In this document: one piece after another, positions 31,072-37,667 of the stretch
How positions within the stretch are numbered: position 1 is the stretch's first letter
How the letters are laid out: every line of letters starts with the position of its first letter
NCBI GenBank assembly: GCA_010365135.1
Contig: JAAFGY010000015.1
Coordinates: 1 to 37,667, forward strand
Length of the DNA stretch: 37,667 bases
Reading direction: 5' to 3'
Origin: Flavobacterium sp.
GTDB lineage: Bacteria > Bacteroidota > Bacteroidia > Flavobacteriales > Flavobacteriaceae
Program-made: the position numbers and the translations under genes
The notes under the pieces: model-generated
The model's input: the letters and a program-made list of their open reading frames with translations, nothing else
What the model was told of the DNA's origin: nothing
Databases searched by the model: none

Positions 31072-31577
31072 TGGATGTAGCAGCAGAAATAAAGAAGGTG
31101 TTAAAAGAGGTTTTGGGTGCAAACCCGAACCTGCCTATTACGGCTACGGTTGTATCTGTTGAAGGTAATACTTGTGCTGTAAAGTTGTTGAGCGGACTTG
31201 TGTTGAGCGATGTGCGATTGAGTGCTACTATTAATGACGATGTAGATTGTTTTTTGATTGTTCCTAAAATAGACAGCGAAGTGATTATAATGAGCCAAAC
31301 TGGGGAATTGAGCGGTTTGATGGTTGTAAAGGTAGATGCGGTTGAAAAAATCAGTTACAAAAAAAGTGATTTTGAATTTGTGATTGATGGTACGACCAAA
31401 AAAGTAACACTAAAAAATGCAGGAGCGAATTTGGGTGTTTTGATTGGTAATTTGATTGATACCATTAGCGGTGCTCAAATTATTTGCCCGAACGGACCAG
31501 GAACAATAAACCCGACAACGATTGGACAATTGACGCAGATTAAAACAATGTTTAATATTATTTTAAATAGCAATTAA
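31071..31577 (+). CDS. Baseplate spike/puncturing protein (gpV/Mu gp45-like)
   Basis: A 168-residue protein after the hub. The N-terminal half has an OB-like barrel (PITATVVSVEGNTCAVKLLSG, SATINDDVDCFLIVPKIDSEVII). The middle has short beta repeats (FEFVIDGTTKKVTLKNAGANLG) as in spike helices. The C-terminus is IICPNGPGTINPTTIGQLTQIK. It is shorter than Mu gp45 and lacks the HxH iron-binding tip motif as far as I can see. Its stop is immediately followed by the gp25-like gene. Confidence 0.7.
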   Translation: MDVAAEIKKVLKEVLGANPNLPITATVVSVEGNTCAVKLLSGLVLSDVRLSATINDDVDCFLIVPKIDSEVIIMSQTGELSGLMVVKVDAVEKISYKKSDFEFVIDGTTKKVTLKNAGANLGVLIGNLIDTISGAQIICPNGPGTINPTTIGQLTQIKTMFNIILNSN

Positions 31578-31916
31578 ATGAAGTCGACAGGAATACAACT
31601 GGTAGATGCTACGGATTTAGGCGAAATGATGGATTTAAAGATTGATGTTGTTCGGGATGCCAGCGGAAAGATTACACAAGGCATAAGCATTGGCAATACC
31701 TTGAACCAAAATAAGGCATTAATAATTATGGCTAATCCGGGTGAGTTTCATTTTGAACCTCTTTTGGGTGCTGCGTATGAAGAATTGCTATTGGATGATG
31801 ATTATTTGCGAATGCAGCATCGCATTTCGGAAGAATTGCAACGCGATGGATTGAAGATAAAAAACATATCCCTAGTAGAAGGGAAACCCAAAATAATAGA
31901 GGCCGATTATGTCTAA
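31578..31916 (+). CDS. gp25-like baseplate wedge protein (gpW/Mu gp46-like)
   Basis: A 112-residue protein of T4 gp25/P2 gpW type. The family block QNKALIIMANPGEFHFEPLLGAAYEELL (about 45-72) is the lysozyme-like gp25 domain, with the conserved PGE and G-x-G-like ring of hydrophobics, followed by RMQHRISEELQRDGLKIKNIS. The family initiates sheath polymerisation on the baseplate. The 3' end overlaps the LysM-type gene by eight bases. Confidence 0.8.
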   Translation: MKSTGIQLVDATDLGEMMDLKIDVVRDASGKITQGISIGNTLNQNKALIIMANPGEFHFEPLLGAAYEELLLDDDYLRMQHRISEELQRDGLKIKNISLVEGKPKIIEADYV

Positions 31917-32199
31917 AACAAAAGTATATAGCGGACAAAGTTTTTTGAACAAAGTAGTAGAATCTACTGGAAGTGTTGAGAATGCTTTTGCAATGGCATT
32001 GCTCAACGGAAGGAGTGTTAGTGATTTGTTGACTGTAGGTCAAGAATTGTTAGTTGTTAGAATGACCAACAAACAAGTAGTAAATCATTTTAAAGAAAAA
32101 CGCCCAGCTACGGGATTGAATGCGGCACAAGAAAGTGTTTTGATACCTAAATTAGGAATAGGAACAATGGCAATAGGAACAACTTTTATAGTAGGATAG
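31909..32199 (+). CDS. LysM-type tail protein (gpX-like)
   Basis: A 96-residue protein, starting MSKTKVYSGQSFLNKVVEST and containing NAFAMALLNGRSVSDLLTVGQELLV, a LysM repeat as in tail protein X of P2. It is a small baseplate-associated, peptidoglycan-binding-type fold. A C-terminal LIPKLGIGTMAIGTTFIVG segment is hydrophobic. An AGATTT repeat follows its stop. Confidence 0.7.
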   Translation: MSKTKVYSGQSFLNKVVESTGSVENAFAMALLNGRSVSDLLTVGQELLVVRMTNKQVVNHFKEKRPATGLNAAQESVLIPKLGIGTMAIGTTFIVG

Positions 32200-32200
32200 A

Positions 32201-32225
32201 GATTTTAGAATGCAGATTTCAGATT
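32201..32225. repeat. AGATTTCAGATT-type interspersed repeat, copy 2
   Basis: Matches the copy at 29364-29388 at 23 of 25 positions and continues with another CAGATTT-like unit (TTTCAGAATTTAG). It lies in the 47-base gap before the baseplate J-like gene. Confidence 0.6.
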
Positions 32226-32246
32226 TCAGAATTTAGAAAAAAAACA

Positions 32247-33110
32247 ATGGCAAGAAATAGAACAGATATAAAATTAGAAATGACCACCGCTTTTATGGCG
32301 AACGAAACATTTGCCGCCGTTTATGGTTTTGCGGTTGGAGCTTTGTTTAGTGATGAATTTTCAATTGTGAGTTTTGAAAACACACTATTTGACATTATCT
32401 CTTATTTCAATTTTCTTTTGGAAAACCTTTTCGACACCCACAAAAAAGAAGTTCTCGACATTATTGAACAAAAAATGCCACATCGCCCGTCTTGGTACCG
32501 CTTTAAAGCAAAAGCGTTTCAAAATGGTTTTGCGCTTATTGCGGATAGCGATAAATATAATAATACGGGCTTTACAACCGAACAAATTGAAGCTTCACTA
32601 ATTATTAAATACGCTGCGGTTACACAAAGTGCGGGACAACTATTAATTAAGATAGCATCGGAAAGCGGTGGCGTTCTCTCACCAATTACCGCACCGCAAA
32701 AGACATCGTTTGACGCTTACATTGCTGAAATCGCTGATTGTGGCGTGAAGTATATTGTGGTTAATAATTTGCCAGACATCTTACTTTTAAACCTACAAAT
32801 CTTTCGGGATCCGTTGGTTTTAGACGCAAGCGGAATGAGTATTTTAAGCGGCAACTTTCCTGTTGAGGAAGCTATTTTGGCATATATGAAAGAATTGCCA
32901 TTTAATGGTGAGTTGGTTCTGGCGCATCTCGTTGATAAATTACAGCAAGTGGCTGGCGTAAAAATTCCAAATATTGTAAATGCCGAAAGTCAGATTGTTG
33001 ATTTAAGCACGGGTGTTTATCTAGACGCTCAACCTATTACTGTGAAGACAGTGCCCGAAAGTGGGTATTTCACGATTCCAAATTTTGACAATGTGAGTTA
33101 TGTGGTATAA
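32247..33110 (+). CDS. Probable baseplate J-like protein (Mu gp47 position)
   Basis: A 287-residue protein placed between the LysM/gp25 genes and the gp48/I-like gene, where baseplate J (gp47) is found in Mu. It starts MARNRTDIKLEMTTAFMANE. A large alpha/beta centre follows (SYFNFLLENLFDTHKKEVLDII, ADSDKYNNTGFTTEQIEASLI), with strand-rich later parts (VEEAILAYMKELPFNGELVLAHLVDKLQ). I see no diagnostic J motif, so this rests on gene order. Its stop overlaps the next start. Confidence 0.55.
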   Translation: MARNRTDIKLEMTTAFMANETFAAVYGFAVGALFSDEFSIVSFENTLFDIISYFNFLLENLFDTHKKEVLDIIEQKMPHRPSWYRFKAKAFQNGFALIADSDKYNNTGFTTEQIEASLIIKYAAVTQSAGQLLIKIASESGGVLSPITAPQKTSFDAYIAEIADCGVKYIVVNNLPDILLLNLQIFRDPLVLDASGMSILSGNFPVEEAILAYMKELPFNGELVLAHLVDKLQQVAGVKIPNIVNAESQIVDLSTGVYLDAQPITVKTVPESGYFTIPNFDNVSYVV

Positions 33111-33579
33111 AGTAGATTGGGACAGATTGATATTGTTGCTTTTGCCAACATTTTTACGAAAGCCTGTTTTGTTTGGTTTTCTCAAGGCATTGGTATCGCC
33201 TATTGGTGTGACAAACGAAAGTGTGCATTATCGATGGGAACGATTTAGAGATGACAATTTAAATAAGTTGAGTTACAACGGTCAAAGGTGTTATTTAAGA
33301 AAGGTTTTGAATGACAGATGTGATGCCAATTTAAGGCGAATTACCATTGGCAACACGGCGCAACTAGACCAAGACTATCTTTATACAACGGCCGAAAATT
33401 TGGACGTGTATTTAGGGACAATGTATCTGGAAAATGATTTTAATTATGTGAGTGGCTTGGTAGATTTTTTGGTAAATGTGCCAAAAGTTCTGAAAGATTC
33501 AAACGAAAATAAAATAATCGCCTTGCTGGAGTTTTACAAATTGGCAGGCAAAAGTTATAAAATAGTGTACTATGAATAA
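33100..33579 (+). CDS. Probable baseplate/tail protein I-like (Mu gp48 position)
   Basis: A 159-residue protein. It starts MWYKVDWDRLILLLLPTFLR, with a hydrophobic N-terminal helix (about 9-32), then a charged middle (YRWERFRDDNLNKLSYNGQRCYL). It follows the J-like gene with an 11-base overlap and precedes the collar/fibre gene with an eight-base overlap, the slot of protein I/gp48, which links wedge to fibre. Name by position; the N-terminal hydrophobicity is not clearly a membrane segment. Confidence 0.5.
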   Translation: MWYKVDWDRLILLLLPTFLRKPVLFGFLKALVSPIGVTNESVHYRWERFRDDNLNKLSYNGQRCYLRKVLNDRCDANLRRITIGNTAQLDQDYLYTTAENLDVYLGTMYLENDFNYVSGLVDFLVNVPKVLKDSNENKIIALLEFYKLAGKSYKIVYYE

Positions 33580-34363
33580 TATCAATTTTAATCAAACGGG
33601 TGGATTCCCAATGACGACCAACATTCTTGGAAAAATGCAAACGGCTTACAGCCTTTTTAATGCCTTTGGCAACATTGTTGGCGATAAAACAATTATTTCG
33701 GGTTGTACCGTTACAGGTGCTAATACTAGTGACGGTGTTGTATTTGTAGACGGCGAGACATTTGAGTTTCGCGGTGGTGCTACGCAAACAAAAGTCATTA
33801 TAAAGGAAGACGTTCAAAATTTGTTATTTCAAAATAACAATGCTTATCCAAGTATAAAAACAAGATATATACAATTCGGTACTGGCGTTGGCGCAATGAA
33901 TTGGGTAGATTTTAAAGTTGGTTTTCCAACTAAAAACATAGATGCTTTAGTGGCTAGAATTACGGCATTAGAAGCTCGTCCATTGGTGGGTAACATTCCA
34001 ATAGATTTGATTGCACTTTGGGGACGACCAGCTAATGAAATTCCTCCTTTGTGGGTAGAATATACAGGTCTAGCGGGTAGAGTTCCTGTTGGTTTTAAAA
34101 CAGGTGACACGGATTTTGACGTGGTTGGAAAAGTAGGTGGTGCTAAAGGTCATACGTTGACCATTGCCGAAATGCCAGAACACGATCACGCCATTGGCAA
34201 TTCAAGAAGATATACAGGTGGTGGTAATGGTGGCGACGAAAATCATCCTGCATCATTTGCAGGAACAAGAGCGCATATAACAGACAAACAAGGTAGTGGT
34301 CAAGAATTTTCAATTTTGAACCCATACAGAGTAGTGCATTACATTCAATATAAAGGAGTATAA
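33572..34363 (+). CDS. Tail collar-domain fibre protein
   Basis: A 263-residue protein with the phage tail collar signature in its C-terminal half: VGNIPIDLIALWGRPANEIP..., GHTLTIAEMPEHDHAIGN and the end NPYRVVHYIQYKGV. The N-terminal part (GFPMTTNILGKMQTAYSLFN) likely attaches to the baseplate; ITALEARPLVG is a short linker helix. Such collar proteins carry or form receptor-binding fibres. It is followed two bases later by the larger fibre gene. Confidence 0.82.
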   Translation: MNNINFNQTGGFPMTTNILGKMQTAYSLFNAFGNIVGDKTIISGCTVTGANTSDGVVFVDGETFEFRGGATQTKVIIKEDVQNLLFQNNNAYPSIKTRYIQFGTGVGAMNWVDFKVGFPTKNIDALVARITALEARPLVGNIPIDLIALWGRPANEIPPLWVEYTGLAGRVPVGFKTGDTDFDVVGKVGGAKGHTLTIAEMPEHDHAIGNSRRYTGGGNGGDENHPASFAGTRAHITDKQGSGQEFSILNPYRVVHYIQYKGV

Positions 34364-34365
34364 TT

Positions 34366-35631
34366 ATGAGTTTCAAGACAACAGTAAGAGAATGGTTTAG
34401 AATAGGATTAAAACCAACGCAAACCCAGTTTTGGGCGTTTTTTGACTCGATTTGGTTTAAGGACGAACTTATTCCTGTTGATAAAATTGAGGGATTACAG
34501 GAAGTTTTAAATGATAAGGCAGATGGGGAGGCGTTGACGATTCATTTAACGGATCTAGCAGCGCACCTGACTGAATTCGCCACAAAATTAGACAAAGGTA
34601 ATTATGCCGGCACTGCCGACACATTGAATGTTAGAGATGAGAATCTACAGGCACAAATCAATGATGTTTTTTACCAAGCAAGTTTTTATGGTATTGATTC
34701 TAATTTAGTTCATAAAATAGGAGCAGAAACAATAGCTGGCAAAAAAACACTTACCGACACGCCTCTTCTAAATAGCGGTACTTTGGAATTCATGGATTCT
34801 GATTTATCTGGTGATGTGATGAAAATTTATGCTAATACTAATAAATGGCAATTTAGCAATACCCTAGGTGGTAAACTGCTGGATGTTAATAATTCACAAC
34901 TAGAATTATTTAAAACTAATGCCATTCAAGCTAACATTATATATAGTGGACTTTCAGCCAGTGCAAATTATACACTGCCTGACACATCGGGAACGCTTGC
35001 ACTAAAATCAGATATTTCATTTTTAAACATTGACGAAGGAAATGGTATTGGTTTTGCTCCAACTCGAACTGCTGCTAATTATGGTAATATAGGAGAAGGT
35101 TCTCTTGATTTGATTCTATCTTTAGCACCAAGTTCAACACTTGGAACAACAGGCTCTCAATCTATTGGATTTGGAGATGAAAATATAGTAAATGGATATA
35201 GCTCAATAGGTGGTGGTATTTTTAATAATTACCAAGCTGATTATAGTGCTGGGTTTGGGTTAAGTAATACAACAGGAGCAGGAAGTCAAGGGTTATTTGT
35301 TTCAGGAAATCGTCAAAACGTCACAGGGTTGAATATTACAGTTGTTGGACAAGCCGCTAATGTAATTAATTCAACTACTTTAGATTGGAACGTAAATAAA
35401 CCATTATTTGTAGTAGGTAATGGTACTATCACTAATGCTGACTCTAATAACACCGTACTAACAAGAAGCAATGCTTTTGAAGTTAAACAAGATGGTAACG
35501 CAAAGGTACAGAAAGATATAGAAATAGAAACTCTAGGTAATGGAGTTATACTAAAATCGCCAGACAATTCAAGATGGAGAATAACAATAGATAATGATGG
35601 TTCATTAACAACAGGAAAAATTCAGATTTAA
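34366..35631 (+). CDS. Tail fibre protein, 421 residues
   Basis: The N-terminal 110 residues are shared by many Bacteroidetes phage fibres: FRIGLKPTQTQFWAFFDSIW, LQEVLNDKADGEALTIHLTDL and LTEFATKLDKGNYAGTAD, forming the attachment and trimeric coiled-coil part. The rest is glycine/serine/asparagine-rich with a beta-helix-like texture (NYTLPDTSGTLALKSDI, LGTTGSQSIGFGDENIVNGYS). It is likely to reach the host surface. No chaperone-type intramolecular domain is evident at the end. Two bases separate it from the repeat protein. Confidence 0.78.
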   Translation: MSFKTTVREWFRIGLKPTQTQFWAFFDSIWFKDELIPVDKIEGLQEVLNDKADGEALTIHLTDLAAHLTEFATKLDKGNYAGTADTLNVRDENLQAQINDVFYQASFYGIDSNLVHKIGAETIAGKKTLTDTPLLNSGTLEFMDSDLSGDVMKIYANTNKWQFSNTLGGKLLDVNNSQLELFKTNAIQANIIYSGLSASANYTLPDTSGTLALKSDISFLNIDEGNGIGFAPTRTAANYGNIGEGSLDLILSLAPSSTLGTTGSQSIGFGDENIVNGYSSIGGGIFNNYQADYSAGFGLSNTTGAGSQGLFVSGNRQNVTGLNITVVGQAANVINSTTLDWNVNKPLFVVGNGTITNADSNNTVLTRSNAFEVKQDGNAKVQKDIEIETLGNGVILKSPDNSRWRITIDNDGSLTTGKIQI

Positions 35632-35632
35632 T

Positions 35633-36718
35633 ATGCGAAAGTCATTAATAAATATAGGAACTAATTATGTACACGTTATGGGTACAAAAACAGCACTAGA
35701 AAACGGTGCGGAATTAAAAGCGGCTTATGTTGCAGGAGCAGCTATGACCCCTAATGGAAATGCGAAGTCATCTACTAATAGAGTGACTGTAATTGTTAGC
35801 CCGGGTGATTATGAGTTCACTTCTGAATTTGCAATTGATACCCCCTTCGTAGACGTGGTATCGCTAACAGGTAATGCTGATGTTGTTATATTAGGAGCAT
35901 TTACAATAAATGTAAGTGCTAATAATGTATTTGTAAAAGGCATAGATGTACTGGCTTTGGAATTTAAAGTAGGAAGTAATTTACCGTTAACTACTCTTGA
36001 GAATTGCAAAGGAGGAGATTATTCTTTTGCTGGTGGTGGAATAGCATCAGGAACATTTAATTATTGTACTGGAGGATATGGTTCTTTTGGTGGTGAAGGA
36101 ACAGCATCAGGAACTTTCGACAATTGTAAAGGAGGAATTTATTCTTTTGCTGGTGGTGGAATAGTATCAGGAACATTTAATTATTGTACTGGAGGATATG
36201 GTTCTTTTGGTGGTGATGGAACAGCATCTGGAACTTTTACTAATTGTACAGGAGGAGAGAGTTCTTTTGGTGGTGGTGGTGGTGGAGCATCAGGAACTTT
36301 TAATAATTGCATAGGAGGATATGGTTCTTTTGGTGGTTATTATGGAACAGCATCAGGAACTTTTAATTATTGCATAGGAGAATATTTTTCTTTTGCTGGT
36401 GGTGGTGAGGCATCAGGAACTTTTAATAATTGCATAGGAGGACATGGTTCTTTTGGTGGTGAAGGAACAGCATCAGGGGATTTTTATAATTGTAAAGGAG
36501 GAAATTATTCTTTTGGTGGTGGAGGAACAGCATCAGGAACTTTCAATAATTGCATAGGAGGTGAGTTTTCTTTTGGTGGTAGTAGTGGTGGTGTACTTGC
36601 TGCCACTGTTAGGTTAAAATATTGCAAACTTACAGTAGGAACGTTTACTACAGTCACAGCAGGAGGAAAAACAAGGTATTGTTTAGACGGCAATGACGAT
36701 GCAAATAATCAAGGATAA
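35633..36718 (+). CDS. Glycine-rich repeat protein, probable tail-tip adhesin
   Basis: A 361-residue protein. The first 120 residues look like a right-handed beta-helix (VIVSPGDYEFTSEFAI, VDVVSLTGNADVVILGAFTIN). From residue 124 there are ten units of 19-22 residues of the form C-x-G-G-x-x-S-F-x-G-G-x-G-x-A-S-G-T-F-x-N/Y, each with one cysteine. The C-terminus is VTAGGKTRYCLDGNDDANNQG. Units 1-2 and 3-4 are a 120-bp tandem duplication with only a few base changes. The protein follows the fibre genes in the same operon and is likely surface-exposed, perhaps the receptor-binding or attachment tip. Confidence 0.72.
   Translation: MRKSLINIGTNYVHVMGTKTALENGAELKAAYVAGAAMTPNGNAKSSTNRVTVIVSPGDYEFTSEFAIDTPFVDVVSLTGNADVVILGAFTINVSANNVFVKGIDVLALEFKVGSNLPLTTLENCKGGDYSFAGGGIASGTFNYCTGGYGSFGGEGTASGTFDNCKGGIYSFAGGGIVSGTFNYCTGGYGSFGGDGTASGTFTNCTGGESSFGGGGGGASGTFNNCIGGYGSFGGYYGTASGTFNYCIGEYFSFAGGGEASGTFNNCIGGHGSFGGEGTASGDFYNCKGGNYSFGGGGTASGTFNNCIGGEFSFGGSSGGVLAATVRLKYCKLTVGTFTTVTAGGKTRYCLDGNDDANNQG
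36002..36600 (+). repeat. Tandem coding repeat of about 60 bp, ten copies
   Basis: The DNA copies share TCTTTTGGTGG or TCTTTTGCTGG and GCATCAGGAAC blocks at about 60-bp steps. Bases 36002-36121 and 36122-36241 differ at only a few positions. Such repeats can gain or lose units by slippage or recombination. Confidence 0.85.
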
Positions 36719-36729
36719 AATTAAATAAT

Positions 36730-37050
36730 ATGAAAAATTTAAGCTCACAAACAGAAAATATTTGGAAAGAAAGATTGACTCCAAATTATACCGAAGAACA
36801 AGAAACTCTTTTAAAGTCAAGATTATCAACAGATAGACTTGCCCAAAAAGAATTAAGAGATTCTATTATTGTTTCAGCAGATGAAGCAGATGCGACTAAT
36901 GCTCAATCTGTCTATGAAACCATAAAGCCTTCTTTATTAGAAGAAGATGAATATCAACTTGTTTCAGTAGACGTTAGTCTTGATGGCGCAAGTGGAAGTG
37001 GTATTATTAATTGTAGGATTAATGGAGAACATAAACAAATTAGATTCTAA
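36730..37050 (+). CDS. Hypothetical tail-region protein, 106 residues
   Basis: A 106-residue acidic protein. The first half is helical (SQTENIWKERLTPNYTEEQE, LAQKELRDSIIVSADEADA) and the second half strand-rich (LVSVDVSLDGASGSGIINCRI). It follows the repeat protein by 11 bases. A fibre-assembly chaperone is a reasonable guess from its place, but no family is recognised. Confidence 0.6.
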   Translation: MKNLSSQTENIWKERLTPNYTEEQETLLKSRLSTDRLAQKELRDSIIVSADEADATNAQSVYETIKPSLLEEDEYQLVSVDVSLDGASGSGIINCRINGEHKQIRF

Positions 37051-37054
37051 TATA

Positions 37055-37144
37055 ATGATAACAGATACGGGTAAAGGTTTAGCTTTTATCCTGGATAAAA
37101 TACATAAGGATCATTGCTTTAAAAGTATTGATATTTTAGTGTAG
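37055..37144 (+). CDS. 29-residue hypothetical frame
   Basis: MITDTGKGLAFILDKIHKDH is followed by CFKSIDILV and a stop that abuts the hairpin beginning at 37145. It starts four bases after the preceding stop, so it could be translationally coupled. It is too short for any assignment. Confidence 0.35.
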   Translation: MITDTGKGLAFILDKIHKDHCFKSIDILV

Positions 37145-37296
37145 TTCCCGGGAGGACGGGAAATAAAAATAGTCCTCCAACATTTTTAACTCTTACCACA
37201 GAATTTAAAAATTTATCACCAAAGCCAGCGTTGGAGGACATAAGTCTTCTAGTGCTGGCTTTGCTGTTTTAATAATTCTGTGGTGGCGCAAATATA
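37145..37296. ncRNA. Nested inverted-repeat element, candidate structured RNA
   Basis: Elements in order on the plus strand: hairpin TTCCCG-GGAGGA-CGGGAA (37145-37162); GTCCTCCAAC (37172-37181); an 11-bp outer stem ACCACAGAATT (37195-37205) with AATTCTGTGGT (37274-37284); and inside it AAAGCCAGCGTTGGAGGAC (37221-37239) pairing with 37244-37262 around ATAA. As plus-strand RNA the inner hairpin is a perfect 19-bp stem with four G-U pairs. GTCCTCCAAC can instead pair with GTTGGAGGAC (37230-37239) or with the first hairpin's loop. On the minus strand a promoter box (37289-37296) would start an RNA at the edge of the outer stem, with a 9-bp inner stem and a 10-bp pseudoknot followed by a U-rich stretch. 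The transcribed strand is unresolved. I recognise no known RNA family. Confidence 0.55.
37289..37296 (-). promoter_or_regulatory. -7 box at the border of the structured element
   Basis: On the minus strand the bases read TATATTTG followed by C, an exact TAnnTTTG match. The expected start, about five bases further on, is 37284, the first base of the outer stem. The -33 element is not clear; TTTTTG lies too close (13 bases). Confidence 0.5.
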
Positions 37297-37327
37297 ATCA
37301 ATCATCAATCAAAAATCGAATATTAAA

Positions 37328-37667
37328 ATGAATAAATATCATCGATACTTAGTAAAATTATTGCTAAAGGTAAAAGCCAGAGCAACAAGAAAGGATCAAT
37401 AACTTATTTATTGAATCAAACATTAGAATTAAAGCCAATTGACCTCTTGGAGTTGTTTGAGGGGCACGCTGTGGCACGAAAGAAGCTTAAAGATGAATTA
37501 TTCTATTTATGGCAGGCGAACGCTCTACGGAGGCTTATAGGGAAATTGGTGTGGCTTGGTGGGATTATTGTGGTCCTATCCTTGTAAATAGTTATCCAAC
37601 GTACTTTGAGCAATTGCCCAAACTCTTGGAGAAAATCAATAAAGAAAAGCGCACGTCAAAGAATTAT
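37328..37667 (+). pseudogene. Possible disrupted or overlapping small genes at the window edge
   Basis: Three overlapping plus frames each look partly coding: 37328-37402 (MNKYHRYLVK..., 24 residues); 37336-37587 without an ATG (containing KGSITYLLNQTLELKPIDLL and ARKKLKDELFYLWQ); and 37509 to the window end (MAGERSTEAYREIGVAWWDY then CGPILVNSYPTYFEQLPKLL). Read in succession they could be one gene carrying two frameshifts. They could also be separate tightly overlapping genes, the last cut by the window end. No family is recognised. Confidence 0.35.

Noticed and set aside
36002..36600. Regularly spaced repeats that might suggest a CRISPR array
   Set aside because: The repeats are in frame, encode a glycine-rich protein and have no unique spacers; no cas genes are present.
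35633..37667. A diversity-generating retroelement or retron at the tail end
   Set aside because: No reverse transcriptase motif (such as YxDD) is seen in any frame, and no adenine-biased variable/template repeat pair was found. Parts beyond the window are not excluded.
34366..37667. A Mu-type invertible tail-fibre segment
   Set aside because: No invertase gene and no inverted gix-like sites flank the fibre genes. The only inverted repeats (11-19 bp at 37195-37284) enclose a non-coding hairpin.

Overview
The window looks like chromosome of a Bacteroidetes bacterium, most likely Flavobacterium or a close relative. The DNA is AT-rich, several promoters carry the phylum's TAnnTTTG -7 box, and the chromosomal proteins (DUF2007, RNase R, a DUF2807/GIN-domain protein, a LysE-type transporter) are of flavobacterial type. 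These host genes occupy about 1-4560. Nearly everything after that is one Mu-like, transposable, contractile-tailed prophage. Its left end falls in the gene-free stretch 4562-5130. No right end is visible, so the element probably continues past 37667.

Early region (5131-13607): a LexA-like repressor on the minus strand diverges from a Ner/Cro-like gene. Next come a MuA-type transposase, a MuB-type ATPase, a second RecA-like P-loop ATPase, DUF3164, GemA and DUF4406, mixed with small unknown genes, two small zinc-binding-type proteins and a tRNA-like sequence with an abnormal anticodon arm. A terminator and two singly transcribed small genes (13815-14060 and 15108-15386) follow. The first of these sits where Mu keeps its middle/late regulators.

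Late region: head and packaging genes (small and large terminase, gp36-like, portal, gpF-like, gpG-like, a gp37-like gene) run on the minus strand from 20830 down to 14057. Protease/scaffold, major capsid, lysis genes (membrane coiled-coil protein, CHAP endolysin, u-spanin-like lipoprotein), sheath, tube, tail chaperones, tape measure, baseplate, collar, fibre and a glycine-rich repeat protein run on the plus strand from 21026 to about 36718. The two late arms diverge from 20831-21025, so the packaging block is inverted relative to Mu.

Most interesting points: (1) an intergenic element at 37145-37296 with nested inverted repeats, mutually exclusive GGAGGA/TCCTCC pairings and a minus-strand promoter ending at its border, which is a candidate new structured RNA; (2) a gpF head protein whose C-terminal extension carries HEILH, a zinc-metallopeptidase-like motif, with a small separately promoted gene on the opposite strand overlapping its end; (3) a 79-residue membrane protein on the minus strand, wedged between the tail chaperone and tape-measure genes; (4) small palindromic units of shared design scattered through the phage, some read in frame within proteins; (5) a likely -1 frameshifted tail chaperone. 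All functions are inferred from reading the sequence; no database search was run.
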